DNA of 64,000 nt from Symbiodinium natans (lineage: Eukaryota; Sar; Dinophyceae; Suessiales; Symbiodiniaceae): contig CAJNDS010000265.1 in assembly GCA_905221605.1 (NCBI GenBank), positions 1 through 64,000 of the forward strand, read 5' to 3'. Within the stretch, counting starts at the first letter, position 1, and each line of letters opens with the position of its first letter. A model generated the notes under the pieces. It was not told where the DNA came from. It worked only from the letters and a program-made list of their open reading frames with translations, and did no database searches. A program made the translations under genes and the position numbers. This document shows, one piece after another, positions 26,506 through 36,683 of the stretch.

Positions 26506-26710
26506 GTCGTAGGGTTTAGGGTTTAGGGTTTAGGGTTTAGGGTTGAGGGTTTAGGCTGTCACGAGTACCGGGGGCTTACAGGGCGGCCTTGGCTCACAGG
26601 GATATTATCGAGGCGCGCGAAGTCTCTTGGAAAAAAGGGTTTAGGGTGTAGGGTTTAGGGAGTGCTCGGTGGTGGGGGTCCAAGAACTAGGAGAGGGTTT
26701 AGGGTTTGGG
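26506..26710 (+). repeat. Interstitial telomere tract (TTTAGGG)
   Basis: Five TTTAGGG units at about 26510-26552, and further copies at 26636-26660 and 26696-26712, now with the G-rich strand on plus. The orientation is opposite to the tracts upstream. Confidence 0.9.
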
Positions 26711-27960
26711 GTGAAGATCAACCTGAACTCAGAACCCTGAACCTTCATTCCAAAGCCCTGACAATCCCAACGCCCTGCAGTGTTGCCTAGCATTCAAGGT
26801 TTTAAGGTTCGATCAGGGTCGGGCCAAGGTTTCGGGCGGTTTCGGGCCCCAAGTGATGCCAGGTTCTCCTTAACCCTAAGCCCTAAAGCTGCTTGTAACC
26901 AGGAGTTGGTGGCCGAGGGAGCTTGCTAGCATGGGCTCCATCTCTCTCGGAGTGTGAACCGGCTTTGCTGCGTTTTCCATGCTGCGCCAGGGACTCTGGT
27001 CCCATGGACTAAGTGTCGAGTGCAGGGGGTAAGGGCTTGTGGCAGCATGCCCAGGTTGTCTGTTTCATGTACGGGATGGAAGAAGAGAAGGCGTAACAGT
27101 CAGTGATTCTTGGGTTTGGCGTTTTGAGTTTGGTGGGGTCTGGGAAGCTGGCTTTATGGCAGGTTCGGGAGGCGTGGGCCCAGTGTTTCTTCTGTTTGCA
27201 AGTGGGCGGGCCCGACCCGCCCCCCAACCGGCCGCTCTTTTCAGCTAGAAGGTCGTGTCGGCAATGGCCCATCATCTTTCCAAACCCATTATACCAGCAT
27301 CGTGTTTGCATGCCGGGGGGGGGTTCTGCTGCCCCCCAACCCCCGCTCTTTGATTTTTGCGTGAAGTCTTATGCACTGAGGACACGAAGACCTAAACTCA
27401 GAAGAAGTCCCTGTGAGGCCCACTTCAGCTTGGGAGAGTAAGACTGAGGGGCTGAATAATACCCCAGCCCAAAAAAGGTTAACCTTTCAAACATACTAGG
27501 ATTCTATATCACCAAAAAAAGTTAAAGGCTACCTACCCCGCTTCTAGGAAGAGCTCGGCTGCGGGAAAGTGCTCACTGGAAGAATGGAAGAGAAGCCGCC
27601 ATCCCGGGTATTTACTAGTCCGGCTAGCACAGGCACAGGTGGCGGGGCAATGTGTAGGGCTGTCTCTCTCTTTGTATGCCAGTATACGTGTATACATATT
27701 ATAGAAACCCCAAACCTAAACCCTAAACTTCACACCCCGGAGCATATACCAGAGGCACAAGAGCATGACTTTGCATAAGGGCTGCTTCTGCTGACTACTC
27801 CCCCCCCCCCCCTCCTAGTATTGAACCCCCCACCCCCGAATCTTAAATACCCTAAACCCTAAACCCGATGATCGCTGCATTATAGTATATGGGGGCCAAG
27901 CGGCGGTTTCTCATCATGTGTCGCATTAGGCTCAGCACTTGGAAGCTCTTTTGACGTCCC
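26711..27960. other. No gene seen
   Basis: Unrecognised sequence. Homopolymeric C runs occur at 27799-27812, near decayed CCCTAAA words. Confidence 0.4.
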
Positions 27961-27977
27961 AAGTAGGTTAGAAAGCT

Positions 27978-28325
27978 GGGTTTTCAGGGTTGAGGGTTCA
28001 AAAGGGTTCTTTTATCTTAGGGTTTAGGGTTCAAAAGGGTTCTTTTACCTTAGGTGTTTAGGGTTCAAAAGGGTTCTTTTATCTTAGGGTTTAGGGTGTA
28101 GGTACTAGGGTATCCAGGGGTTGCTAAGTAGAGTTTCCCTAAACCCTAGACCCTAGACCCTAAACCTCTAACGCTAAGTCAGGCCTGACAGCCTGGCTTA
28201 AGCCTGGCAGCTTCAGGAAGCAAGATGCGACAGACCTTCCCGCAACAACTTCGCGACAACCCGAGTATCCTACACCCTAAAATACCCTAAACCCTAAGGT
28301 AAAAGAACCCTTTTTGAACCCTCAA
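27978..28325. repeat. Telomere-associated 37-bp repeats with inverted copy
   Basis: Three tandem copies of a ~37-bp unit (TTTAGGGTTCAAAAGGGTTC followed by TTTTA(T/C)CTTA) at 27985-28095. A reverse-complement fragment (TAAAAGAACCC) lies at about 28290-28312, after CCCTAAA/CCCTAGA words, so the arrays face each other. Confidence 0.75.
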
Positions 28326-28523
28326 CCCGAAAGCTGCACTTGAGGCTGCCCGGCGCCTGCCCCAAGATCGCTGGGGCGGAGCTGCCGGCGGGACCGTCGG
28401 CACAGTGACCTGTTGAGGGGCTTCGGGTTTAGGGTTGAGGGTTGAGGGGCTGATCTAAAGTCTCCTGGCTAGAGGTCTTGCCTTGGGATGTTCCTCCTGG
28501 TTACTAACAGTCCTTTACCGGGG

Positions 28524-28720
28524 ATTGAAGATCGGAGGGAGGCTTAAGGATCTTCGGTTGCAGGCTCACAAGGTCCTGCAGCGCAATGCGCGTTCAAGAG
28601 GCCTTTTGCTTGCCTCGAGAGTGCCATCCGGCTCTAGCTCAAGCAGGCCCATTCCCTTGAGGAGCGGGCAAAAGGAGAAAGCGTGAGTGCAGCTAGCAAG
28701 AATGCAGCGCGTTCTTCACA
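28524..28720 (-). repeat. 3' LTR of the copia element
   Basis: On the minus strand the LTR begins TGTGAAGAACG and ends GATCTTCAAT. The boundaries are set by the match to the other LTR and by the CGGGG duplication. Without the last two bases it would be the conventional TG...CA form. No clear polypurine tract precedes it. Confidence 0.93.
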
Positions 28721-28764
28721 CGGGGGGCGGTTTTTCGCCCGAAACTTTGTAAAGTGGGCCGGCA

Positions 28765-31700
28765 TCAGTCCGGTGTCAGTGCAGCTGTCGAAGAGGCTGC
28801 GGCTGACGTAGGCCTTGCTGTCGGGGCCTCAGGGACATTGATGACTGCGGCCAGGAGTGGTGCGGGAATGGGAGGCAAGCCAGGGATGCCCTCTATGACC
28901 TCGTTGCAGCACGTATTGCAGGGTCGGCGTCGAACAGGTACTCGATCGGTACGTTGGTTGGCACACTCGAAGCTGTGGTGGTAGACCTCGCCGAAGGGAC
29001 ACAAGTACACGTCGCCAAGGGTGTGGTAGCGGGCCCTGTAGTTCTGGAAACGTCGAACGTAGTCCTGTAGCGCTCGCAGTCGGTGGGCCAGATCCCGGTT
29101 GATGGCGAAGGCTTGTTCCAAGGTCACTCCTTGTCGAGCACGTTGCAAGTCTGTCTGGACATGGACGTGGGCGTTGGCAACGTGGTCGGTCTGTATGTTG
29201 ACGTTGATGCCGTCGAGGTACTGCAGGGTCTCGGTCTGGACGTCGATGTCGATGGCGTTGTCGGTCTGGACGTCGATGTCGAAGGCGTTGCGGTACTGGA
29301 CGGTCTCGGTCTGGACGTCGAGGTCGATGGCGTTGTGGTACTGGACGGTCTCGGTCTGGACGTCGATGTCGATGCCGTTGTGGTACTGGATGCTCTCGGT
29401 CTGGACGTCGATGTCGATGCCGTTGCGGTACTGGATGCTCCTGGACCAGCAGCGTCGACAAACTTTGACCAAGCGCTCCGGAGGGCCGCAGTACAACGTC
29501 AGAAAGCCAATGAAGAAGCACAGAACGGTGGTCAAAGAGGCCAGCACGTCAAGCAAGACGTCGGTGTAGGGGACATGTTGGCGCATCGCAGTCTGGACCA
29601 CGGCCGGGTAGAGCTCGGCGGCGGTGGTTGGTACGATGTTGGCGACCACGCTGGTGACAAAGAAAGCTGTACCAACAGCGCCTTGACCTGCGCGGGCTCT
29701 CGGCAAGGCGAACTGGTTGGCCGACTGCGCTCGTTCTTGGGCTGTCTTCTTCCTGGCGGCCTGGTAAGTCTCATCCGCAACTAGCTTGACCTGGTGTGTT
29801 CGCAACCGGTTGGCAAGCAGCTGCGCTGCCGAGTTTTTGGTCAATCCATCGGCATATTGTCTTTCCGAAGATATCCAGCGCGTTGTAGCGCCGATCTCCT
29901 TGAGCTTGTCTTTCGTGGTGAGTGTCTCCAGCGCTGTTCTTTTGTCTGAACCGGAAGTGGCTTGAAGCTCGTCGCGGGCCAGGAGGTCGTAGAGGCACTT
30001 TGCGTCCACCACCAGCGCTGGTTTGTTTGGCCAGAGGAAGGCGTCCTTGGAGTTGAACTTCAAGTCGGGGTCCAGAAGGGCCTTGTAGAAGCACACGGTG
30101 TAGTGCAAGCAGTCGGCAGCTTCGGAGGCTGCCTGAGACTCAGCGGCCAAGGTGGAACGAGCAACTCTGGGTAGTTTGAACGACCGCCAGTCCAGGACGT
30201 GGTATCGCCCGACAACTCCAGACTCCACCACGTCCTTGTGGACCATAAGGATGAGGTAGCCGCCTTGGCTGGCCAGGTCGTCCCTTGTGGCAAAAGCAGC
30301 GTCAGAGAAAGCAACGAAGGTGAGGTCGTTGAGGTCGCCCAAGGGCGTGTACTCCAAAGCTGCGTCGTTGTTGGCCTTTGCAAAGCGAAGCATCTTGTTG
30401 GCTGCCAGGAGGTCGTTGACGGTGCTCTTTTGCACGGTGCCAGCAAGCATGGAAGTCATGACCTGCAAGTGTGGCGAGGTCTGCGTGGCCGCCCATTGAG
30501 TTGCCCCGATCAAGCCAGTGCGTTCCTTCTCGGTCACTGGCTCCTCTGCGGCGGCCTGTCTGTTCTTCTCGATGGGGATGGGCTTCACCTTGTGGAGGTA
30601 GTCCTGGTGATCGTATCGGAAGCCGCCCTCGTCGAGCTGAGACAGCTTGGCACCCAGGAACTCAAAGTCGTTCTGGTTCTCCCGGAAGTCTCGGAACGCG
30701 AACTGGTTCTTGAGATCGGCCTTGATCTGCTCGTATGCGGGGTGCGGTTGGTCGGCCACGCCCAACAAGTCGTCGACGTGTAGACCAATTGCACAGACCA
30801 GCTGTTGGGCTCCATTGGCGTCGAGGGCATAGTAGCAGAAGAGGCAGCCATCAAGAGGGTGCCGGACAAAGCCAATTGTTTGCAATCGACGAACAGCCTC
30901 AAGATACCAAGATCGTGGTGCGTCGATCAGCCCGTACATGGGTTTGCGAAGCCTCATGCATGTCTTTTCGCTCGAAATGCCCAGCAAGTCCCTGGCGTCC
31001 TTGGGAAGCCGAATCCAGAGAGTCCTTTCGGCAGGATGCTCTTGGCCTTGAAGGAAAGCCGTTGATATGTCAGCAACAAAGGTTCCCCAGCTCTTGTTCG
31101 CGGCCAAGGACAGGAGGCACGACCGTCCGAGACGAGACAAAGTTGGCGAAGTAGATTCCAGATTGCCAGCCAGGGCATCGGGATCGCGGAAGCCTTGCGT
31201 AATCAGCCTGGCCTTCGCTCGGGGCGATCCATCTGGATGCTTTGACCATTTCAAAATGAAGTGGGCCTTCAGGACACGGCCGGGTACTGCCTCGTCTTCG
31301 GTTGAAAACTCCCAGACGTTGTTAGTGAAAAAGCTTGCCAGCTCCTTCCTCTTGGCCTCCATGAATGCAAGGCGGTCGGACAGGCTCATTGTTCTCTCAG
31401 TCAGGCTCTTGGCGTCCTTTTTCCTCTTGGCTGCGGTTCCGGCATATGTGTGTTGTCCAGCTGATGCCGTGTAGAAGGCCTCGGATGCTCCCCGCCTGTC
31501 CCGGGGCTGGATCTTGAAGATGGTGCGGCCGGTCCAGGGCTCGGCGGGTGTAGATGTCCCGGAGCGCCATCTATCTTCGTGACGGTGGCTTCCGATACAT
31601 GTGTGTCGGGTCTTTGTCAGCATACTTGTCGGAATGGGGCAATCGCCGGTCTCCTCGGGATGGAAGAGAGTGTCTCTGGCCACGTAGTGGTGCCGGATCA

Positions 31701-34700
31701 GCTGGTTGCCCTTCATCTCCCAGACATCGTGGATAGGTTCAAGGCAAAGGTAGCCATCCTCAACGAACCATCCGGCAGGCAAGTTTTCGTGTAGGCCTGG
31801 TGCGTCAGCACTATCGGGCGGCAGCACGTCGACCAAGAAGGACTGCTCCACCAGGCTCTCCTTGGCTTGCGCTGCGGTTGGCGGTCGCTGGTCTGTGACA
31901 GGGCGGGGGCCGTATGGCGTTGAGGCGGACTCAGGGCGTCGGAGCTGAGGTCCGTAGGCAATGGTTTCCTGTCTGTCCAGGCGGGCACGTCGTTCATGAA
32001 ATGACTCGCCTGGCTGGGGGGCATATGATGGATGTATGGCCTGAGCTGCAATGGCTCCACCGACTTGCTGTTGCTGTTGCTCTTGAGGCTTGTTGTCCTC
32101 CTGGTCATGGTCGGCAGCATTGGCGGGGCGGTCAGAAGCTGAAGGGGAATACTGTTCCAGGTCGGTGTCGATGAGGTCGGAAGGCACCTTGGGAAGGTTC
32201 TCCGGCAGCATGGGGGAAACCACAGGTGAGGTAGGCGCCAAGGAGGTAGGCGTGACAGTGGAGAGCTCTGGCACGTCTGGCGTCTCAGCAGTTGGTATCG
32301 GCGAGGCTGGCGGAAACCCAGTGCTCGTCGTAGAAGACAAGGTCGGGCCGACCGCACCTCCGGGCGGAAAAGGACCAGGAGTGAAGCGAGGGTCGTCGGC
32401 GTCAGGCTCGAACATCTCCTCGTCAGAGTCCGGGGCCACATCGGTGAGGGCGCGCTTCTTGTTGGTGCGGACGAGGTCGGTGTAGGTGGTGGTACCTCTG
32501 TTCTGCACGTCGCGGACCAAGGTCAGAAGGTCGCGGCCGGAGCCAGCCAGCGTGGTCGACTCGATGTCGGGCCGCACGTGTTCTGGGGCGGCGCGGATGA
32601 GCGCAGTACCATGCACCAGCCAGTATACGGTGGGTAGCGCACGATGTCCCTGCTCAACCAAAACCACTGTGGCCGGGCCTTTCCATCGAACTCTGGGTCC
32701 GGGCCCCGCTGCCTCTCGCCAATAGTAACACCGTTGCCCGACATGCAGAAGAGGAGCTTCTCCACGATGTTGTCGCAAAAGAGCACGGCGCAACCGCAAG
32801 TCTGCATCGGCCTTGATGACGGCCGTGGCGGCAGTGGCTCGCGCCATCATGTTCTTCTGGAACGCTTCAGTGGGATGCAAATGACTGGGGTTCAATTGTG
32901 AATCGAGGAGAGAGCCAGGTAGAGAGGGCTGATAGCCCAGCACCCACTGCGCGGGGCTGTACCCCCCTACAGAGAGGGTTTGGTTCAAGGCAGGGACAAC
33001 GAAGGTGAGAGCCTCCACCAGCCCATCCATAGTGTTGCTGTTGTGTTCCTCCATATACACGTCGACTGCCTTGCGCAATACCTGGTGTCGTCTCTCCAAT
33101 TGCGCCAGTCTCTCGTGGGCCTCGCCAGGTGACACGACAATCTCGAAGTTGTGCTCAGTGGCAAAGTCCCTGACCTCAGCGCTGCCCCAACCACGATGTG
33201 AGTCGACATGGAGTGCTGCAGGCGCACCAAATGTACGGATCCAACCACGCTGCAGCGCTCGCAGAAACTCACTGGACGTTTCGGAGTTCAAGACCCTGGC
33301 GGCGAGGTAGCGCGTCGCACTGTCGAGCATGGTCAAGACGGGTGTTGGTTTGCCCGCCACCTGCAGCCACACAGTGTCGGCCAACAGTCGTTCGTTGAAC
33401 TTGTAGGTGGATCGCAGATTGGTCTTGGGCACCTGTGGCGGCGGGGCCAGCCTGGCGCACACTGGGCATTCGTACCCAGCAGCCGTGTCGAGAACCACGT
33501 CACCGGCTCCATGGTCTTGCAGAATTTTTCGAAGGTCCTTGTTGGATGGGTGTCCAAGGTTTCGATGTATTCGTGCCACGAGTCGCGCAGCCACTGCAGG
33601 GGATGTGCACGACAGTTGCGCCAGGGCACCGGTTGGCCTTGGGGCGTCAGTGTCAGGCATGACGGCGTCATCCGAGGTGCCCTCGCCGGAGGAAGTGTTT
33701 GCTATCTCACCCACAAAGCCGTGCTCCATTGGGGTGCCGCGGTGATAGGCTTCCGTCAGGTGTCTGGCGAAGATTTCGCAAACGTCGGCTGTGGCTGCCA
33801 CGCGTGACCCAAGGCTGGCATTGTTGTCCAACAAGGTTAAGTGGTAGTGCTCCTTGTTGCACCTGTAGCCCGACAGCTCGGCGAGAAGGTCGTCGTCGTT
33901 GCTTGCCAAACGGATGGCCTTCTGGATGGGATAGAAGACGCCACTCTCATCTGGAAGTTGTGCTCCGAGCATACACTGGTCCACTCGCACAGAACGTCCC
34001 ATTCCATGGAAGGCAGGTGTTCTCCACGCGGCACTCGAAGCAGGATGCACCACTACGATCACGCTTGAGGCACACATTCTTTTGAAGATGCGCCGCACGA
34101 ACTTGAGGTGTCTGGCGTGGTGGGCTTGTCTGTCGAGGTAAAGGAGCTCTTGCTGGAGCGGGGTCTGGCAGTTCAGGTTCTGTGTCGGAGTCCACAAAGT
34201 GCACGACGGGGCCAACCAGATCACATGGGGGCGTTCGGCCTCCAGCTTCTCCAAGAAGGCCTTGCGATGGTCGGGCAGGTCAAAGTTCCACTCGGGCTCG
34301 TCGAAGATCTGCACCTCAAAGCCGTTCTCCGCCATTGCGGCAGCAAGGCCACCCGATCCACTGAAGACCTCCCAGAACAAGGGCTTGTCTTTGGTGACGG
34401 CGCGGTAGGCTGTGTCGACGACACGATACACATGTCCCACAGCTCGGCGAACACCTGCCTGGAGCGTCTTCCACAACTTGGCAGGCACGGTCTGTGAGTG
34501 CGCAGGAACAAGGTGGTCTTCGGAATTCCCGGCATCGTTGTCGGTCGGGTCCGTCTCGCCACCCAGCAAGTCGTCGGAGGTGTAGAGGGCGTGCTCTGGC
34601 CCGCTGCGACCGCTGTCCTCGAGGTAGGTCTGGAGCGTGTCGAGGGGGATGCTCTGGATGAAGTCCTCAACCTTGTCGTCGGTCACGTAGTCGAAGATGT

Positions 34701-36438
34701 GGCCGGTGTCCTCGGTGAGGCCGTCGTCGATGGCTAAGAGGTACTCTCCCTTGCTGCCCTGAAGGGCTTCCGACCACGGCTCGTCCATAACAGAACACCT
34801 GTCCAGCTCGTAGTCGGTCTTCACCTTGAGGGCCTTCAAGACGGGGCGTCCCACCAAAAGGGGCATGTTGCCCTCGACAATGAAGCACTGTATCCTTCCT
34901 TTTGTTCCACCGACCCAGACGGGGAGGTGGATGCACCACGAAGCTTGGGCTCGATTGTCGCCACCAAAGAGAAAGGTCTTGTCAGTGCGGGAGAAGCGGA
35001 ACTCTTCGGCAGAAACACCCTGGGAGAGGAAGCCGTCGAGGAGCTTCATGAGGTATCCGTGGCCTGTCACCACAGATGAGGCGCCACCATCCTGGATGCC
35101 AACGCAGCGACCGAAAACATCGGCGGCCAGCTCGTGCACTTCAACGTCGGGCGTCGGGCCGGAGACCATCATAGCGTCGCTGGGCTTTGGTCTCTTTGTT
35201 GGGCTGCCGCCAGTGCTGGCGGCGACCTTGGTGGGGCATTGCGACGCCCAGTGTCCGGGCTGTCCACATCTCAGGCACTGAGTCGCGGCTGCCCGGGCAG
35301 GGGCCTTGGACTTCCCACTTGGAGATCCCTTGGCACTGTTGGATCCCTTCTTGGTTTTGCCTTTTTGCTTGCCCTTGCCCTTCCCAGAAGGCGGGGCAGT
35401 CGCGGTGACCGGCAACTGGGATTGGTGTCCCGGACCGTCAACCAGGGCCACGACTGGGTAATAGCCGCGAGAGGACCGCACCTCAGCGAGCTTGCGACGG
35501 GCATCCAAGTAGGTGGCGAAGGCTTCTTCCTCCTCCTCGTCGTAGTCCTCGGCCTCGTAGAAGGCGGTGTCAGGGCTGTAGTCGTGGTCCGTGGCTTCCT
35601 CGGCCCAGGTCTCTTCATCTTCCGGGGCGTCATCGTAGTCGACCTGGAATGCGGATTCATCGGCGTAGGGTTCGGCGCCATCGGGCTCGGCATACTCGAA
35701 GTCGTCATGGTAGTAGGCGGGGTAGGCTGTGCGGTGGTTCCAGCTTCGCTGAGAAGTGTAGCCCTTCCCCTTGCCAAAGCTCCGTTGGTCGTTGCCAGTG
35801 GTCCGCCATGACGAGGTGGCCTTGTAGTCTTGGCCGAACAGGAAGTACATAACTTCCTCCACCTTCGAGGTGGTAATCTTCTTGTCTTCCATCTGGCTCA
35901 GGATCAGCTGGCGTTGTTCTTGGGACAGGGAAGCTCGCCGCAGAAGCAGCCAGCCAGACACGGCATCTGGGAGCTTCACGTCATACTTCTCCAGCTCTCG
36001 CTCGGCCTCCCTGTGCTCCGAGCAGTACTGCATCAAAGTCTGGCCTGTAGTTCTTGACACACCGTAGAAGTAGCGTTCAAAGGCTTTGGGCATCTCCACA
36101 CGCGGGTCGTACTGGTAGATGCGGTCAAGCTGCTTCAGGACTTGCTCGAAGCCGTCGGGGGCGTCGGGGGCTGTCTCTGCAAGGTGTTCAACTTGCTTCC
36201 AAACATGCCCTGAGAACGAGGTTAACAAGTTGATGGTCGCCTCCTGACTTCGCTTGTTCAAAACCATCTTCTTGTAGTAGAGCATGACGCGCTTCCTGTA
36301 CTCCCGGTAGCTGGACGGCTGGCCATCAAAGACGGGGATGTAGTTGTCCTTCGTCACATCCGGCGCGCCACCAGAAGAGGCAGCGCCAGGGCTGCGGTCG
36401 GGAACCGGCTGCTTGCCAGATTGTCCCCTCGATGCCAT
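28765..36438 (-). CDS. Copia gag-pol polyprotein with methyltransferase-like domain
   Basis: A 2557-aa polyprotein that should form capsids and copy and integrate the element. In order: Gag-like region (1-300) with an acidic stretch; CCHC zinc knuckle CLRCGQPGHWASQC (~386-399); aspartic protease with DGG in place of DSG (D~450); a Rossmann/C5-methyltransferase-like domain (~680-885) with FSGSGG and a PSC loop (C~746); integrase (~955-1250) with HHCC zinc site and DDE core (E~1116); copia reverse transcriptase (~1700-1950) with HVDDLLG (~1886-1892); RNase H (~2040-2200). A ~350-residue C-terminal extension holds two hydrophobic segments, ~15-aa QYxNxIDIDVQTE repeats and a Cys/His motif. The start at 36438 lies 43 bp after the LTR. 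No stop or frameshift occurs. Domain positions are estimates from nucleotide coordinates. Confidence 0.95.
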   Translation of the reverse strand: MASRGQSGKQPVPDRSPGAASSGGAPDVTKDNYIPVFDGQPSSYREYRKRVMLYYKKMVLNKRSQEATINLLTSFSGHVWKQVEHLAETAPDAPDGFEQVLKQLDRIYQYDPRVEMPKAFERYFYGVSRTTGQTLMQYCSEHREAERELEKYDVKLPDAVSGWLLLRRASLSQEQRQLILSQMEDKKITTSKVEEVMYFLFGQDYKATSSWRTTGNDQRSFGKGKGYTSQRSWNHRTAYPAYYHDDFEYAEPDGAEPYADESAFQVDYDDAPEDEETWAEEATDHDYSPDTAFYEAEDYDEEEEEAFATYLDARRKLAEVRSSRGYYPVVALVDGPGHQSQLPVTATAPPSGKGKGKQKGKTKKGSNSAKGSPSGKSKAPARAAATQCLRCGQPGHWASQCPTKVAASTGGSPTKRPKPSDAMMVSGPTPDVEVHELAADVFGRCVGIQDGGASSVVTGHGYLMKLLDGFLSQGVSAEEFRFSRTDKTFLFGGDNRAQASWCIHLPVWVGGTKGRIQCFIVEGNMPLLVGRPVLKALKVKTDYELDRCSVMDEPWSEALQGSKGEYLLAIDDGLTEDTGHIFDYVTDDKVEDFIQSIPLDTLQTYLEDSGRSGPEHALYTSDDLLGGETDPTDNDAGNSEDHLVPAHSQTVPAKLWKTLQAGVRRAVGHVYRVVDTAYRAVTKDKPLFWEVFSGSGGLAAAMAENGFEVQIFDEPEWNFDLPDHRKAFLEKLEAERPHVIWLAPSCTLWTPTQNLNCQTPLQQELLYLDRQAHHARHLKFVRRIFKRMCASSVIVVVHPASSAAWRTPAFHGMGRSVRVDQCMLGAQLPDESGVFYPIQKAIRLASNDDDLLAELSGYRCNKEHYHLTLLDNNASLGSRVAATADVCEIFARHLTEAYHRGTPMEHGFVGEIANTSSGEGTSDDAVMPDTDAPRPTGALAQLSCTSPAVAARLVARIHRNLGHPSNKDLRKILQDHGAGDVVLDTAAGYECPVCARLAPPPQVPKTNLRSTYKFNERLLADTVWLQVAGKPTPVLTMLDSATRYLAARVLNSETSSEFLRALQRGWIRTFGAPAALHVDSHRGWGSAEVRDFATEHNFEIVVSPGEAHERLAQLERRHQVLRKAVDVYMEEHNSNTMDGLVEALTFVVPALNQTLSVGGYSPAQWVLGYQPSLPGSLLDSQLNPSHLHPTEAFQKNMMARATAATAVIKADADLRLRRALLRQHRGEAPLLHVGQRCYYWREAAGPGPRVRWKGPATVVLVEQGHRALPTVYWLVHGTALIRAAPEHVRPDIESTTLAGSGRDLLTLVRDVQNRGTTTYTDLVRTNKKRALTDVAPDSDEEMFEPDADDPRFTPGPFPPGGAVGPTLSSTTSTGFPPASPIPTAETPDVPELSTVTPTSLAPTSPVVSPMLPENLPKVPSDLIDTDLEQYSPSASDRPANAADHDQEDNKPQEQQQQQVGGAIAAQAIHPSYAPQPGESFHERRARLDRQETIAYGPQLRRPESASTPYGPRPVTDQRPPTAAQAKESLVEQSFLVDVLPPDSADAPGLHENLPAGWFVEDGYLCLEPIHDVWEMKGNQLIRHHYVARDTLFHPEETGDCPIPTSMLTKTRHTCIGSHRHEDRWRSGTSTPAEPWTGRTIFKIQPRDRRGASEAFYTASAGQHTYAGTAAKRKKDAKSLTERTMSLSDRLAFMEAKRKELASFFTNNVWEFSTEDEAVPGRVLKAHFILKWSKHPDGSPRAKARLITQGFRDPDALAGNLESTSPTLSRLGRSCLLSLAANKSWGTFVADISTAFLQGQEHPAERTLWIRLPKDARDLLGISSEKTCMRLRKPMYGLIDAPRSWYLEAVRRLQTIGFVRHPLDGCLFCYYALDANGAQQLVCAIGLHVDDLLGVADQPHPAYEQIKADLKNQFAFRDFRENQNDFEFLGAKLSQLDEGGFRYDHQDYLHKVKPIPIEKNRQAAAEEPVTEKERTGLIGATQWAATQTSPHLQVMTSMLAGTVQKSTVNDLLAANKMLRFAKANNDAALEYTPLGDLNDLTFVAFSDAAFATRDDLASQGGYLILMVHKDVVESGVVGRYHVLDWRSFKLPRVARSTLAAESQAASEAADCLHYTVCFYKALLDPDLKFNSKDAFLWPNKPALVVDAKCLYDLLARDELQATSGSDKRTALETLTTKDKLKEIGATTRWISSERQYADGLTKNSAAQLLANRLRTHQVKLVADETYQAARKKTAQERAQSANQFALPRARAGQGAVGTAFFVTSVVANIVPTTAAELYPAVVQTAMRQHVPYTDVLLDVLASLTTVLCFFIGFLTLYCGPPERLVKVCRRCWSRSIQYRNGIDIDVQTESIQYHNGIDIDVQTETVQYHNAIDLDVQTETVQYRNAFDIDVQTDNAIDIDVQTETLQYLDGINVNIQTDHVANAHVHVQTDLQRARQGVTLEQAFAINRDLAHRLRALQDYVRRFQNYRARYHTLGDVYLCPFGEVYHHSFECANQRTDRVPVRRRPCNTCCNEVIEGIPGLPPIPAPLLAAVINVPEAPTARPTSAAASSTAALTPD

Positions 36439-36466
36439 GGCGAAGCACGTCTCCGGAGCCAGTTTA

Positions 36467-36480
36467 GGCTCCCGCTACCA
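36467..36480 (-). promoter_or_regulatory. Primer binding site
   Basis: One base inside the 5' LTR, the minus strand reads TGGTAGCGGGAGCC. TGG pairs with the universal CCA tRNA end, and TGGTA is typical of initiator-Met-type primer sites. The tRNA identity is not settled. The following GGAGCC-loop-GGCTCC could fold as a hairpin. Confidence 0.7.
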
Positions 36481-36481
36481 A

Positions 36482-36678
36482 ATTGAAGATCGGAGGGAGG
36501 CTTAAGGATCTTCGGTTGCAGGCTCACAAGGTCCTGCAGCGCAATGCGCGTTCAAGAGGCCTTTTGCTTGCCTCGAGAGTGCCATCCGGCTCTAGCTCAA
36601 GCAGGCCCATTCCCTTGAGGAGCGGGCAAAAGGAGAAAGCGTGAGTGCAGCTAGCAAGAATGCAGCGCGTTCTTCACA
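36482..36678 (-). repeat. 5' LTR of the copia element
   Basis: Identical to 28524-28720. It should carry the element's promoter, but I could not identify a TATA-like box with confidence. Confidence 0.93.
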
Positions 36679-36683
36679 CGGGG

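Larger units (their letters stand above)
28524..36678 (-). mobile_element. Complete Ty1/copia LTR retrotransposon
   Basis: An 8.2-kb element on the minus strand. Direct LTRs of 197 bp at 28524-28720 and 36482-36678 are identical over their whole length by eye. A 5-bp target duplication, CGGGG, flanks it (28519-28523 and 36679-36683). Between the LTRs lies one uninterrupted gag-pol frame with the order protease, integrase, reverse transcriptase, RNase H, which defines Ty1/copia (Pseudoviridae). Leader and trailer are very short (43 and 44 bp). Identical LTRs plus an intact frame imply a recent insertion and possible activity. Confidence 0.95.
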
